From: Bacteroidota bacterium
GTDB taxonomy: Bacteria; Bacteroidota; Ignavibacteria; OLB7
Assembly: GCA_018266795.1 (NCBI GenBank)
Contig: JAFDZV010000013.1
Coordinates: 62,001 to 126,000, forward strand
Length of the DNA: 64,000 nt
Direction: 5' to 3'
Shown: in pieces, positions 9,076 to 18,798 of the stretch
Numbering within the stretch: the first letter of the stretch is position 1
Layout of the letters: every line of letters starts with the position of its first letter
Made by a program: the position numbers and the translations under genes
Notes under the pieces: model-generated
Told to the model about the DNA's origin: nothing
Databases searched by the model: none
What the model saw: the letters and a program-made list of their open reading frames with translations, nothing else

Positions 9076-9939
9076 ATGGAGATCAACAACGTCCTCGTTA
9101 TCGGCGCCGGCACCATGGGGAACGGCATTGCACACATCTTCGCGCAGAGCGGATTCAACGTTACGCTGGTCGACGTGGACGACTCGCGGCTCGAGGCGGG
9201 AGTGAATACGATTGCGGCGAACCTGGATCGCCAGGTAAAGAAGGAGGCGATCACTGCGGCAGACAAGGACGCCACGCTTGCACGCATCAGCCGCTCCACC
9301 GATTTGAAGGCAGCACTCCCCTCCGCCGATCTCGTGATCGAGGCCGCCACCGAGAACGTCACGTTGAAGACAGAGATCTTCCGTACGATGGATTCGCTGG
9401 CGCGACCCGACGTGATTCTGGCAACCAATACCAGCTCCATCTCCATCACGCTCATCGGCGGCGTAACAGGCCGTCCTGACAGGGTGATCGGCATGCACTT
9501 CTTCAACCCGGTGCCGGTGATGAAGCTGGTGGAGATCATTCGCGGCTATGCAACCAGCGATGCCACCTACGCAACGGTGCGCGATCTGAGCGAGAAGCTC
9601 GGGAAGACGCCGGTGGAGGTGAACGACTACCCCGGCTTCGTCTCCAATCGCGTGCTGATGCCGATGATCAATGAGGCAATCTACTGCGTGATGGAGGGTG
9701 TGGCCTCCATCGCCGACATCGACACCGTTATGAAGCTAGGAATGGCACACCCGATGGGTCCGCTTACGCTCGCCGACTTCATCGGCCTGGATGTTTGCCT
9801 GGCGATCATGGAGGTATTGCACAAGGGATTGGGCGACGACAAATATCGTCCCTGCCCGCTTCTTCGGAACATGGTGGCCGCGGGGCATCTGGGCCGTAAG
9901 AGCGGCCGCGGCTTCTACGATTACACGCAGGGGAAGTAA
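9076..9939 (+). CDS. hbd: 3-hydroxybutyryl-CoA dehydrogenase
   Basis: A 287-residue NAD(P)-dependent 3-hydroxyacyl-CoA dehydrogenase that interconverts acetoacetyl-CoA and 3-hydroxybutyryl-CoA. The dinucleotide-binding motif [12 protein letters not shown] covers residues 8-19, and the catalytic His141 is in [15 protein letters not shown]. The C-terminal domain has the family pattern [16 protein letters not shown] and ends [11 protein letters not shown]. Length matches the stand-alone enzyme (about 282), not the FadB fusion. The ATG at 9076 gives a canonical start; upstream in-frame sequence is unconserved. It probably works with the thiolase at 5239-6411, from which it is separated by the ATPase-PIN cassette. 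A shared hairpin follows. Confidence 0.95.
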   Translation: MEINNVLVIGAGTMGNGIAHIFAQSGFNVTLVDVDDSRLEAGVNTIAANLDRQVKKEAITAADKDATLARISRSTDLKAALPSADLVIEAATENVTLKTEIFRTMDSLARPDVILATNTSSISITLIGGVTGRPDRVIGMHFFNPVPVMKLVEIIRGYATSDATYATVRDLSEKLGKTPVEVNDYPGFVSNRVLMPMINEAIYCVMEGVASIADIDTVMKLGMAHPMGPLTLADFIGLDVCLAIMEVLHKGLGDDKYRPCPLLRNMVAAGHLGRKSGRGFYDYTQGK

Positions 9940-9965
9940 ACTCCCGAACACAGGACGAATGCAAT

Positions 9966-9994
9966 GCGGCTCCGCCGGTTGACGGCGGGGCCGC
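9966..9994. terminator. Bidirectional hairpin between convergent genes
   Basis: A 12-bp stem with one G-T pair (GCGGCTCCGCCG at 9966-9977 against 9983-9994) and loop GTTGA lies between hbd on the plus strand and the small membrane protein on the minus strand. There is no clear T run on either side. The position between convergent stops supports termination in both directions. Confidence 0.6.
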
Positions 9995-10098
9995 TGCTGT
10001 AGCATAGACCCATTATTCAGACATTGTTCAGGATGGGAACCGCGGCCGCTGCAATCGGGCAACGAACGTCCCGCGCGGCAAATAATCGGCAGCACGTA

Positions 10099-10467
10099 CT
10101 ACGAGCCGATCTCGGCAACGAAGCGATCCCAATCGGAGCCGTTGGAGAGCCAGCGGCTTACACGAATCTTCCGCATGTCGCTCCCCTCGCGAACGTAGAC
10201 GCTTCGTCCCCCATCCTCCACCTGCAGGTCCGCATAGCTGGAGAACTCGTAGGTGCGCGTAAGCGGCCCCAGAAGCGCCTTCACCGTAATCCGGTCAGAC
10301 TCCACGATGAAGTAGGTGCGGCTGAGATAGAGCGCTCCAATCAACAGGCTCATGCCTCCGGAGAAGAAGGCAATCGGGGTGCCGTGCGTTATCGCGTTGA
10401 CCACAACATTGAAGCCCCCGAGTGCCAGAAAGATGATTGCGAGTACCTTGTTATAACCTATCGACAT
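10099..10467 (-). CDS. Small two-helix membrane protein with PH-like C-terminal part
   Basis: A 122-residue protein. Residues 1-50 hold two hydrophobic helices (KVLAIIFLALGGFNVVV and IAFFSGGMSLLIGALYL). The remaining part is a short beta-rich soluble domain with the pattern YFIVESDRITVKALLGPL then IRVSRWLSNGSDW, resembling the bacterial PH-like domains that follow a pair of helices. The family assignment is by pattern only. The ATG at 10467 is preceded on its own strand by AGGGA about six bases upstream; the frame continues further but without membrane-protein character. It is convergent with hbd and divergent from the amidohydrolase. Function unknown. Confidence 0.65.
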   Translation of the reverse strand: MSIGYNKVLAIIFLALGGFNVVVNAITHGTPIAFFSGGMSLLIGALYLSRTYFIVESDRITVKALLGPLTRTYEFSSYADLQVEDGGRSVYVREGSDMRKIRVSRWLSNGSDWDRFVAEIGS

Positions 10468-10832
10468 GGCTATCCCTGTAAATGTGTTCGCCACCGGAAT
10501 GGACAACATAACATGAGGTAAGGCGGATTGGCAACATGCTCTGCACAGAGACGCAGCCAATGCTGCGCGGCCGCCTTCGAGCGGCGTTCGCTCCGTTCGG
10601 CGGCACATACGCTGCCGTTTCAGCAGACGACGCAGCAAGCCCCACAATCTAACGCCGTCACATCGTATCTTCGCCCCACGCTCCGGGAACTCCCCATGAC
10701 CACGTCCGCAGCGCAGCATCCCCCTGCGTGCAGGCGAAACGTTCCCACCGAATATCGATCCGCATCTCAGCGGCTGCAAGCCTGGAAGCACCGGATGCGG
10801 GTAACTCCCAGTGGACTACGATCAACGCTGTC
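10468..10832. other. Divergent intergenic region
   Basis: This 365-base region separates the minus-strand membrane protein from the plus-strand amidohydrolase, so both promoters should lie here. I see no supported gene. The open frame that enters from the amidohydrolase side lacks conservation before 10833. Confidence 0.4.
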
Positions 10833-12041
10833 ATGCCAAATCTCACGCCGTCCGATTTTCTCGCCGCCGCAAAGCGCCGGCACGATCGCCTTATCGAAAT
10901 ACGCCGCACGCTTCACATGAATCCGGAACTGGCATTCGAGGAGTACGACACCTCGGCGCTGGTACAATCGGTGCTTGGTGAGCTGGGGATGGAGATGCGA
11001 ACCGGCGTGGCGAAAACCGGTGTGGTGGGCGTGCTGCGAGGCGGAGCGGCCACGGACGGCTCGCGGTGCGTTGCGTTGCGCGGCGACATGGACGCGCTGC
11101 CGATTCAGGAGGAGACAGGTCTGCCGTTTGCCTCGAAGAACGCCGGCAAGATGCACGCTTGCGGTCACGACTCGCACACCACGATGGCGCTGGGCGCGGC
11201 GATGGTTCTCACGGAACTGCGCGAGCATCTCCCCGGCACCGTGAAGTTTCTGCTGCAACCGAGCGAGGAGAAGCTTCCCGGCGGTGCATCCGTGATGGTT
11301 GCAGAAGGTGCTTTGGATGGCCCGAAGGTTGACATGGTGTTCGGCCAGCACGTGGCCCCGCGCGTTGCCGCCGGCACGGTAGGGTTCTATCCCGGTACGA
11401 TACTTGCCTCTGCGGACGAGATCTACATCACGATCCGGGGCGTCGGCGGCCATGCTGCACTGCCGCAGGCTACCGTGGACCCGATCGTAACCGCATGCCA
11501 ACTTGTTGTTGCACTGCAGACCGTGGTGAGCCGCACGCTCGATCCCTTCAAGCCCGGCGTGCTGACCATCGGCAAGATCGCCGGGGGCACGGCCACCAAC
11601 ATCATTCCGGACGAGGTGCGGCTGGAGGGAACGCTGCGTGCGATGGATGAAGAATGGCGGCGCGCCGCCCATACGAGAATCGAGGATACGATCCGCGGCA
11701 TTTGCATCGCCAACGGAGCGGAGTACGAACTGAATATCAACCTCGGCTACCCGGCACTGAACAACGATCCGTGGGCAACGCACTTCGCGCAGGAAGCCGC
11801 GCGCGAGCTGCTCGGGACCGGCGCCGTATACGATGCCGCGCCGATGATGGGGGCGGAGGATTTCGCCTACTATCTCGAAAAGGTCCCCGGCACATTCTGG
11901 TGGATCGGCGCCGGCACGCCAGAGCAGGGGTGCAATGCCGGACTTCACAACCCGAAGTTTACGATCAACGAAGACATCCTCCCCGTGGGAAGCGCGCTGA
12001 TGGCATGGGTCGCCTATCGCTATCTGACCCAGGCGGGATAG
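10833..12041 (+). CDS. M20 family amidohydrolase (N-acyl amino acid / hippurate hydrolase type)
   Basis: A 402-residue M20D metallopeptidase. It probably removes acyl groups from N-acyl amino acids such as hippurate or N-acetyl amino acids in the cytoplasm. Metal-binding motifs are seen in order: ALRGDMDALPI, MHACGHDSHTTM, LQPSEEKLPGGA, FGQHV and MMGAEDFAYYLEKVPG, closing with GLHNPKF. The dimerisation domain lies between roughly residues 185 and 300. Length suits the AmhX/HipO/YtnL group. The ATG at 10833 opens MPNLTPSDFLAAAKRRHD, after which the family similarity RRTLHMNPELAFEEY begins. Substrate cannot be told from sequence. A hairpin follows the stop. Confidence 0.9.
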   Translation: MPNLTPSDFLAAAKRRHDRLIEIRRTLHMNPELAFEEYDTSALVQSVLGELGMEMRTGVAKTGVVGVLRGGAATDGSRCVALRGDMDALPIQEETGLPFASKNAGKMHACGHDSHTTMALGAAMVLTELREHLPGTVKFLLQPSEEKLPGGASVMVAEGALDGPKVDMVFGQHVAPRVAAGTVGFYPGTILASADEIYITIRGVGGHAALPQATVDPIVTACQLVVALQTVVSRTLDPFKPGVLTIGKIAGGTATNIIPDEVRLEGTLRAMDEEWRRAAHTRIEDTIRGICIANGAEYELNINLGYPALNNDPWATHFAQEAARELLGTGAVYDAAPMMGAEDFAYYLEKVPGTFWWIGAGTPEQGCNAGLHNPKFTINEDILPVGSALMAWVAYRYLTQAG

Positions 12042-12051
12042 TAGTTCTCGA

Positions 12052-12073
12052 TGCGTGGGCATCCGCCCACGCA
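12052..12073 (+). terminator. Hairpin terminator after the amidohydrolase
   Basis: A perfect 9-bp stem TGCGTGGGC / GCCCACGCA with loop ATCC starts ten bases after the stop codon and is followed by a pyrimidine-rich stretch (CCTTCTCTCCTCCCC). Confidence 0.6.
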
Positions 12074-12154
12074 CCTTCTCTCCTCCCCTCCGCAGCCGCC
12101 CGGCGTTCGGCCGCACGGAGGCCCCTATCAACCAGCGGATACCACGGATCTGCC

Positions 12155-12685
12155 ATGATGAAATCTTCTCCCGCCCTCGTTGCGGCCGCACTGCTCACCG
12201 GCATGTTCTGCACCACCACCGCGTTTGCACAGGAGTCGAAGCCTGCAGCGCTCTCGAAGGAGCAGGTGCTCACCGCGATCCAGTTGCTCGAAACCAGACC
12301 GACGAGCGATCAGGCTAAGGGGCTTCGCGCCGGATTGATCGCCTGGGTTACCGACGCGCCCGACGTGTCGGTGAACGTATGCGGCGGAATCGTCAATCCC
12401 TTCCTCAAGTCGAAGTACCAGTATCATACCGAGCTGATGATTCAGGTGATGCTTGGTAGTGCCGCGTACATTCTGCAGCATCCCGACAGCGCCAACAATC
12501 AGGTTGCAATCAACCGCGCCGGCATTCTCAGTTCGCTCCGCACGTACGGCGTGCTGCGCGACGCAAATCCCTCACTGGCGATGCCGGAGCTCGATCCCAT
12601 TCTCAAGGCACGCAACGAGGGAACGCTGGATGCATGGGTACGCGATGCACTTGCCGAGTGCGGTACGGTCACGCCACGGCATTGA
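12155..12685 (+). CDS. Secreted hypothetical protein, tandem paralogue 1
   Basis: A 176-residue protein with a clear signal peptide (residues 1-26, ALLTGMFCTTTAFAQ then E). The mature part is helical, with the segments LSKEQVLTAIQLLETRP, ELMIQVMLGSAAYILQHPDSAN and NRAGILSSLRTYGVL. Two cysteines (in VNVCGGIV and LAECG) could form a disulfide. The next gene encodes a paralogue of identical length, ten bases away, so the pair arose by tandem duplication and is likely one operon. Two ATGs lie side by side at the start (12155 and 12158). I do not recognise the family; a periplasmic or lumenal role is inferred from the signal peptide. Confidence 0.75.
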   Translation: MMKSSPALVAAALLTGMFCTTTAFAQESKPAALSKEQVLTAIQLLETRPTSDQAKGLRAGLIAWVTDAPDVSVNVCGGIVNPFLKSKYQYHTELMIQVMLGSAAYILQHPDSANNQVAINRAGILSSLRTYGVLRDANPSLAMPELDPILKARNEGTLDAWVRDALAECGTVTPRH

Positions 12686-12695
12686 GGCGCCGCCG

Positions 12696-13226
12696 ATGAA
12701 TCGCCTCCTTCTGCTGATCCCCCTGTTGGCGCTTCTGGGCCGGAGTCCCGCTCCCGCACAGACCGCCGCGGCGGACTCAGCCCTGCATGCGCCGTTGAAT
12801 CGCGAGCAGATGGTGGTGATTGCGCAGCGGCTGGAGGCCGATCCGTTGGGAGACAGCGCCAGAACGCTGCGGCAGGCGGCAATGCAGTGGCTCGCCCAAT
12901 CGACCGATCTGCTGATGACGCCGTGCGACGAGCTCATGTCGCCGATGGCAACGTGGCGCGCGAAGTACGGCAACGAGCTCATGTCGCAGATCCTTCTTTC
13001 CGGCGCAGCCTTTCTGCTTGCCCATCCGGACAGTGCCGCCGATCCGATTGCGGTACATCGGGCTGGAATGATTGGATGCCTTCGGGCATACGAGGCAATT
13101 CTGTGCCGCGAGCCGCAAGCAGTAATTCCGTCGCTCGATCTCTTCATCGAGTATCGTGACTATGGAAACCTCGACGACTACATCGCCCAGATCACGGCAC
13201 CATGCGCCTGCCGCGGTGAGAACTGA
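12696..13226 (+). CDS. Secreted hypothetical protein, tandem paralogue 2
   Basis: A 176-residue paralogue of the preceding gene. A signal peptide (MNRLLLLIPLLALLGRSPAPAQ) is followed by the same helical layout: LNREQMVVIAQRLEADP, ELMSQILLSGAAFLLAHPDSA and HRAGMIGCLRAYEAIL. The shared core pattern ELM-Q--L-GAA--L-HPDSA--QIA--RAG makes common descent clear despite low overall identity. It keeps cysteines at comparable places (TPCDELM, ITAPCAC) and adds more. The gene follows after ten bases and ends at a hairpin shared with the convergent giant gene. Function unknown. Confidence 0.75.
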   Translation: MNRLLLLIPLLALLGRSPAPAQTAAADSALHAPLNREQMVVIAQRLEADPLGDSARTLRQAAMQWLAQSTDLLMTPCDELMSPMATWRAKYGNELMSQILLSGAAFLLAHPDSAADPIAVHRAGMIGCLRAYEAILCREPQAVIPSLDLFIEYRDYGNLDDYIAQITAPCACRGEN

Positions 13227-13297
13227 GCTTGCGTCCGGATGGGAAGCGCGACGCGCCTGCTGCTGATAGAGCGGTACGCAGCACACCGGCATATCAG

Positions 13298-13336
13298 CAC
13301 ATGAGGCGGCTCGGATTGCCCGGGCCGCCTCATGTG
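13298..13336. terminator. Bidirectional hairpin between convergent genes
   Basis: A perfect 13-bp stem CACATGAGGCGGC (13298-13310) with its complement at 13324-13336 encloses a 13-base loop. It lies between the convergent stops at 13226 (plus) and 13401 (minus), so it likely serves both. Confidence 0.65.
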
Positions 13337-13400
13337 GTTCAAGGTCATAGTGCCTGTCACTCATGATCGAAAACGATCGTTGAACAACGCGGCGTTCGGC

Positions 13401-16400
13401 CTATCGTTTCGCCTTCCGCTGCAGAAGCACCAGTCGCGAATCCTCCTTCACCATTGCCGCCTGAAAGGCTTTCACGTCGGTATACTCATCCGTCTCCACC
13501 CCGCGCTTCCTGCCTACAACCTGACGGCGCGCACTGAGTGTGCCCCCGCTGTAGCTGTAGGTAAGTGTATAATCCGCAATCTTGGATGAGAGATGAATCG
13601 TGCCGGGCAGCTCGATCGGCATGTACCCATCGGGCACCTGAATGGTCAACTCCTCGGTAAGCGTGTCCTGCGCCGGCCAGTAGTCGTACGGGAGCTCGCG
13701 CTTTTCGTAGGAGAAAGCACGGTTGCTCTCGGCTGGATGCGACCACGGCATCTTCAGAATCCTGAACGTACCCGCCTCGGCAAGGTAGTCCGGCACATCG
13801 AAGTCGTAGGCATAGCTGGCGCTGGGAGCAATGTTGTCCAGGTTCTCGAAGCTGAAGTTCCGGAGCTTCACGTTCGTATAGGATGTGCCGAGGCCTGCCA
13901 GCAGCTTCTTCTCCTGCTCCTTCTTCGGCTGATCGCGGAAATAGTCACGCACCGAGGCGGCGATCGTTCCGCTTGCGGTCGTGCTGCAATGGCCGCTCAT
14001 GGAGTTGTCCGCTCCAAGACGGAACGTAGAGCGCGTAAGCACATTGCGCGGCACCGAGCCATGGGGCAGATACACCGGCTGTTTCACACCCGGGCTGATC
14101 ACCAGCGCAAACGCATCCATGTCTCCTTCGGGAATGGAGCCGACCGGATAGTTGTTTGCGGTAAGATCCAGGAACTTCTGTCCTCCGCCGGTCTCCACCT
14201 CAACGATGCAGTGATTGAACACCACAGCGGGCAGAGCGTTCCGGTTCTGCCCCTCATCGCGCGTGTTCACCAGAACGTAGTGCGCCTTCAGCCCAGCCTC
14301 GCGCAGCATCGCGATGCAGAGGGTGGCGACGTCCTTGCAGTCGCCGATCTTGTTCACGAGCACATCGCGCGCCTTCTGCGGAATGTATGCTCCCTGACGG
14401 AACGCAACGCTGCTGTATCGGATGTTCTCCGTGATGAAGTTGTAAATGATGCTCATCTTCTCGTCATCGGACGCATTCTCCTTCCCCTTCAACAGCTCTT
14501 TCACCTGCTCCTTGATCTCGTACGATCCGCGCGACTTCGCGGAGGCGACGTCCGAATACCAGTCCACCAGGTATTCCCAGCTTTCGATGCTCGAAATGAA
14601 CAGCATGCTGGCAACGTCCTCGAGCGGCGGCATCCCATACTCGTAGGAAATCGGCGGGATGGTATCCATTGTCCACTGGTACAGCACGCCGTCCGGCACA
14701 TCGCTCTTGCGCGGCTCCACCTTCATGTTCTGTGCACGATACTCGAACTTGTAGTCCTTCGGAACAATCAGTTCGTAGCGCACATGCTTCTCGGGATAGA
14801 ACCCGTTGAACTGGTAGGAGTCGAAGAAATGGCTGGCAAGTTTTCCCGCGTAGTGGTTCTTCACCCGCCATTTGATGTGCAGTACGTCATTCTCCTGCAA
14901 CGACTTGAAGACGACGTAGTTGTCGTTCACATCGGCATTGGTCTCGGTGCCGTCATCCTTCACAACCACCGCCTTCTCCACGATCAGCTCCTCGTTGTAG
15001 CGATTCACCGGCAGCACGTATTCCTTCCAGTCGTCGATGCCGCGGTTGTTGAGCACCTTCACGACCATCTCCTGCATCGCCTCGGAGGCGCCGTTGTCAC
15101 CGTAGACGACGTGCTGCGCGCGGTCCAGAAGAATCACTGCGCCATCATCCGGATCGGCATGCATATGGTGTGCGTAAGCGATCACGCTATCCACATCGAG
15201 CGGCGCGAACTGCTCGAAGATGGAGCGCTTCCCCTGGAGCTCGCGCAGCATGGCACGCGCATCGTAATCGGTTGGGCTGAACACGAGCGCCTGAGCATAG
15301 TCGTTCTTCGCATCGTTCGTGTTCCCCTGAATGCGATGGATCTCGCCGAGCTTGGACCACGCGGAGGAACTGTTCGGGCAGAGATCGAGCGCGCGGCGAA
15401 TCGCCTTCTCCGCCTCGTCGTATTTCCGCATCGTGAAATAGTTGTTCGCCAGATACTGGTAGTAGCCGGGCGATGCAGGACTCATCTCAATCAGCCGATC
15501 GTACATGCGCCGCCAGTTTCCGATGTCGGACTGGCTGAGGTACAGGCGTGCAAGCGCATGCATCACGTCCACATCGGTAACCTGGTCCAGATAGTGCTGA
15601 TAGAACTTGATCGCCTCCTCCGGCTTCTGCGCAGCCTGTGCAAGCAGGCCCGCGTACGCCTGGGCGATATCCGGATCCAGCGGATACTTTTCGTACGCCT
15701 CCTGCGTCACCGCGATTACCTTGTCTCTAAGATCCCGGCGCGCGTACAGCGCGATCTTCAGGCGATACAGATCCAGCGAACCGGGCAGGATGCGTTCGAA
15801 TCGATCAACCACCCCCTCAGCCTTCTCGTAGTCCTCCGTCTTCACATACTGCGCGAACTTGTGCTCCAGTGCCACCGGAGCATCCTTGTCGACCGAGTAG
15901 ATCTTCTCGAGCGCCTGCTCCGCCTCATCTCCCTTGTCCACACGCTGATAGGCGTCCACCAGACGGTCGTACACGGCCGGTGCGTTCGGTGAGATCTTCA
16001 ACGCATCGCGAAGAATCAGTTCCGCCTCGATCCCTTTGTCGTTCTGCAGATAGACATCGGCAAGCAGGAGATAATTTTCGATGTAGTCCGGATGCCGGGT
16101 AATCTGATCGCGGAAATATTGTTCGGCGAAATTCTCGGACCGCTTCGACGTTGCACCGGGTTTGTTGGGATACAGCTGAGGATCGGTGCTCACCTTCAGA
16201 TTCTCCAGCGGATTGCCCGAGGCGTCGGTCAGCCGGAGCATGAAATTGCAGCTGCGGATCTCGGAGTAGCCGCACTTGATCAGAACTCTGTTCCACCCCT
16301 GCTGCAGTTCCGTCTCCGCGATATAGGTATCCAGCCCGTTGTCATACTCCTCCGCCTCCTCGTTCACCAGCTCATCGTTCAGGAATGCCTTGAACGAGCC

Positions 16401-17174
16401 CGACGTGCCGACACGAAAGCTCACGGTCTGCCGAGTCGGTGAATAGATGAACGTATTGGCGTAGAACACTGCGTTGGAATTGGAGAAGTAGCGGGTGAAG
16501 TCCACCCAGTTGTCCACCCGCATCGCCGCCGGCCTGAACCACCATGCGGGAATGCCGTTCTTCCCGGAGTATTTCGCGTCGGGCCTGAACTCCTGCTCCG
16601 GTGGAAACACCTTGTCCTGGCCCGAGGCGGAGATGTTGTCGAACGGCCCTATCACCATCCAGTCCGTGATACATCCCATCGCCCGCGCTTCCTTCAATGC
16701 GGTGCTCATCCGCCCCATATTCCGAAAGTGATCGATAAGCCGCTCATGTGCCATTGCGCGGAGTACGCCCAGCGAGTCGCCATGCTCCGCAAGATCCTGA
16801 ACGAGCGACAGCACGTTCATCCCCTTGTCCTCCATGTTCATCCGCATTCTCGGCGTGGTCCACGCCGCATAGAGATACGGAGCCGGGTTCGGGAACGTCT
16901 CGTACGCGCTTCGATACGCGTGCCACGCCATCTGATAGTGGCGCTGCATATTGAACAGTATCGAAAGCCCGAGATGAGCGCGGGCGTTGGTGGCCGGATC
17001 GTTGCCGATCGCCTCGTTGAACTTCGCTTCGGCCGTCCCCTCATCTCCCTGCTCCCAGGCCTTCCAGGCTTCGTCGATAAGCTGTGCCGGCGAGTCGGCG
17101 AGAAGCGGATGTACGATACATCCGGCCATGAGAGCGATCAGGGCAGCTTTCAGAAGGATGCGAGTGACGATCAT
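13401..17174 (-). CDS. Large exported TPR protein with DUF3857 and transglutaminase domains
   Basis: A 1257-residue protein. A hydrophobic N-terminus with a possible lipobox (LMAGC, Cys19) is followed by scattered TPR units to about residue 130, a jelly-roll-like insert (about 165-335), then several TPR repeats (about 355-650). A DUF3857 domain covers about 700-880. A transglutaminase-like domain comes next, with Cys946 in IGDCKDVATLC, His988 in FNHCIVEV and an Asp in KFLDLTAN, so the Cys-His-Asp triad looks intact. A beta-rich C-terminus follows. DUF3857-transglutaminase proteins are common in Bacteroidota envelopes, where activity is rarely known; peptide cleavage or cross-linking is possible. 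The ATG at 17174 fits the signal sequence. Confidence 0.85.
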   Translation of the reverse strand: MIVTRILLKAALIALMAGCIVHPLLADSPAQLIDEAWKAWEQGDEGTAEAKFNEAIGNDPATNARAHLGLSILFNMQRHYQMAWHAYRSAYETFPNPAPYLYAAWTTPRMRMNMEDKGMNVLSLVQDLAEHGDSLGVLRAMAHERLIDHFRNMGRMSTALKEARAMGCITDWMVIGPFDNISASGQDKVFPPEQEFRPDAKYSGKNGIPAWWFRPAAMRVDNWVDFTRYFSNSNAVFYANTFIYSPTRQTVSFRVGTSGSFKAFLNDELVNEEAEEYDNGLDTYIAETELQQGWNRVLIKCGYSEIRSCNFMLRLTDASGNPLENLKVSTDPQLYPNKPGATSKRSENFAEQYFRDQITRHPDYIENYLLLADVYLQNDKGIEAELILRDALKISPNAPAVYDRLVDAYQRVDKGDEAEQALEKIYSVDKDAPVALEHKFAQYVKTEDYEKAEGVVDRFERILPGSLDLYRLKIALYARRDLRDKVIAVTQEAYEKYPLDPDIAQAYAGLLAQAAQKPEEAIKFYQHYLDQVTDVDVMHALARLYLSQSDIGNWRRMYDRLIEMSPASPGYYQYLANNYFTMRKYDEAEKAIRRALDLCPNSSSAWSKLGEIHRIQGNTNDAKNDYAQALVFSPTDYDARAMLRELQGKRSIFEQFAPLDVDSVIAYAHHMHADPDDGAVILLDRAQHVVYGDNGASEAMQEMVVKVLNNRGIDDWKEYVLPVNRYNEELIVEKAVVVKDDGTETNADVNDNYVVFKSLQENDVLHIKWRVKNHYAGKLASHFFDSYQFNGFYPEKHVRYELIVPKDYKFEYRAQNMKVEPRKSDVPDGVLYQWTMDTIPPISYEYGMPPLEDVASMLFISSIESWEYLVDWYSDVASAKSRGSYEIKEQVKELLKGKENASDDEKMSIIYNFITENIRYSSVAFRQGAYIPQKARDVLVNKIGDCKDVATLCIAMLREAGLKAHYVLVNTRDEGQNRNALPAVVFNHCIVEVETGGGQKFLDLTANNYPVGSIPEGDMDAFALVISPGVKQPVYLPHGSVPRNVLTRSTFRLGADNSMSGHCSTTASGTIAASVRDYFRDQPKKEQEKKLLAGLGTSYTNVKLRNFSFENLDNIAPSASYAYDFDVPDYLAEAGTFRILKMPWSHPAESNRAFSYEKRELPYDYWPAQDTLTEELTIQVPDGYMPIELPGTIHLSSKIADYTLTYSYSGGTLSARRQVVGRKRGVETDEYTDVKAFQAAMVKEDSRLVLLQRKAKR

Positions 17175-17409
17175 GAGTTCGTGAGATGAAGTTGGGAGCG
17201 GGATGGGAACGCACGGCTCCCGCTGTGCGGGTGTTGGCCCGTCGGTATCGCCGGTACGCGAGAGGCCGATGAAAATATTCGGCGGCGGAAACGTTGAAAA
17301 GGAAAATTCGCGATCACGCCAGCGGAGCGGGTATCGCCACCGAATGCGAATAACGCTCCGGCCCCGCCTCCCTTACAGCAACGAGTGCCTCACAGCCAGC
17401 GGTCGCACT

Positions 17410-18798
17410 CTAGCGCCGCGCCTCGGCGGCCTCCACTTCGCGTTTGATCCGGTCGAACACGTACACTCCATCGCCATCCTCGGCAAGCTCGATCTCCCCC
17501 TGTAGCTTGGGAAGAACCTGCTGGAGCACCTGCGGAATCTCCTCTCGCTTCATCTCCTTCTCGCCGATTGAGACGAGCGCGAAATAGATCTGGTCAGCCG
17601 TTGCACGCCATAGCCGCTGTTGGAATATGACGCGCATCACCTTCTTCTCGCGTACGCGAGCCAGGCGCTCCGCCTCCCTGCGCCTGGCTCCGGGGAGACG
17701 CAGCAGCGATGTGACAAGAAAGAGAACGGAGAAGGCAATCGGGAAGTAGCCGATCAGGAAGCGCGCGGCTCCGGTGTGAAAGAAGCGCGAATACAGGCGC
17801 AGCGTTTCCAGACCACCGGCCAGCATGCCGGCACCAACGGCCAGTGTGAAAAGGATCATCGCAATGATTGCCGCGTTCCGTCCGCTGCTGTTGCCGGAAT
17901 GCTCGTATGGGGGCTCCACTTCGTTCCAATAGGGAACGATCGGTGCATCGATGTTTGCGGCGGTGCCGGAGACGAAGCCTTCGAACTGGCCAACCACAAC
18001 GCCCTCTTCGGTGATATCGGGATCCCCCTTGAAGCGCACGAGATAGTCCGCAAGCCTTTCCTCGGAGTCCGCCACCGCACAGCCGGAGAGCGCCGTAATC
18101 TCGGCAGGAGTGATCACCCCCTTCTCCGCACGAAGAAAGGCTGCGATCTCCCGTTCGTTCTCCAGCGGATCGGCTGCGGGGCGTTCCGGCCCGAGCGCCA
18201 GATCGTAGATGGCGATGATGAAGGACTTCTTCCTCGCGTCAATGCCGCGAGGCGTGTTCACCCGGCGATATCGGTTGCCTCGCGCGTCGATATCGTACAT
18301 CGCTCCGGCGTATGCCCGTGACCAGAACGCGTACTGAATACCCTCCGACATCACGCGGAGCAGCCCGGCCACAGCTCCACCACCGAAATCGCTGCGGCTG
18401 TCGCGATCGTTGCCGCTGGAAGATCGCTGCGCCACCATCAACGCAATCAACAGAATCAGCATGATGGCGAAATAGACGATGACCATCAGGCCGATCCAGA
18501 CCTTGAAAAAGATCTTGAAGCCGCGCCAGAGCGACTGCTTTACCTCGGCCCACTTTTCGGCCGCGGTCTTGGTGCCACGGCGTCGCAACGGGTACTCGAA
18601 CGCGAAGAGGATGTTCCCCTCGGCATCTGCAGTTACTCGCGTTATGTACAGTTCCATCAGACGCGAGAGCGCATCGCGCGCCTCGTCGACGGAGACTCCC
18701 GTGGCTGTCGCGGCATCCTGCGGCGTCAGATTGCCTCGTGCAACGGATACCTTCTTTTCAACCAGCGCCAGCGCCTGCTCGGAAACGGTCTGCTTCAT
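17410..18798 (-). CDS. Multi-pass membrane protein with winged-helix-like ends, unknown function
   Basis: A 462-residue protein. Residues 1-75 look like a winged-helix or PCI-type domain (LTPQDAATATGVSVDEARDA). A membrane helix follows (VWIGLMVIVYFAIMLILLIALM). The middle contains a second helix-turn-helix-like part (GVITPAEITALSGCAVADSEE), then two more membrane helices (IIAMILFTLAVGAGMLAG and FLIGYFPIAFSVLFLV). The C-terminus (residues 390-460) is again helical with charged residues. I chose the ATG at 18798; an in-frame TTG lies 30 bases upstream. The same gene order next to lexA gives no firm clue. A signalling role coupling the membrane to a folded cytoplasmic domain is conceivable, not shown. 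Confidence 0.65.
   Translation of the reverse strand: MKQTVSEQALALVEKKVSVARGNLTPQDAATATGVSVDEARDALSRLMELYITRVTADAEGNILFAFEYPLRRRGTKTAAEKWAEVKQSLWRGFKIFFKVWIGLMVIVYFAIMLILLIALMVAQRSSSGNDRDSRSDFGGGAVAGLLRVMSEGIQYAFWSRAYAGAMYDIDARGNRYRRVNTPRGIDARKKSFIIAIYDLALGPERPAADPLENEREIAAFLRAEKGVITPAEITALSGCAVADSEERLADYLVRFKGDPDITEEGVVVGQFEGFVSGTAANIDAPIVPYWNEVEPPYEHSGNSSGRNAAIIAMILFTLAVGAGMLAGGLETLRLYSRFFHTGAARFLIGYFPIAFSVLFLVTSLLRLPGARRREAERLARVREKKVMRVIFQQRLWRATADQIYFALVSIGEKEMKREEIPQVLQQVLPKLQGEIELAEDGDGVYVFDRIKREVEAAEARR

Noticed and set aside
13593-15992. A 799-codon plus-strand frame opposite the TPR/transglutaminase gene
   Set aside because: Antisense shadow of a well-supported gene; His/Val/Leu-rich with no domains.
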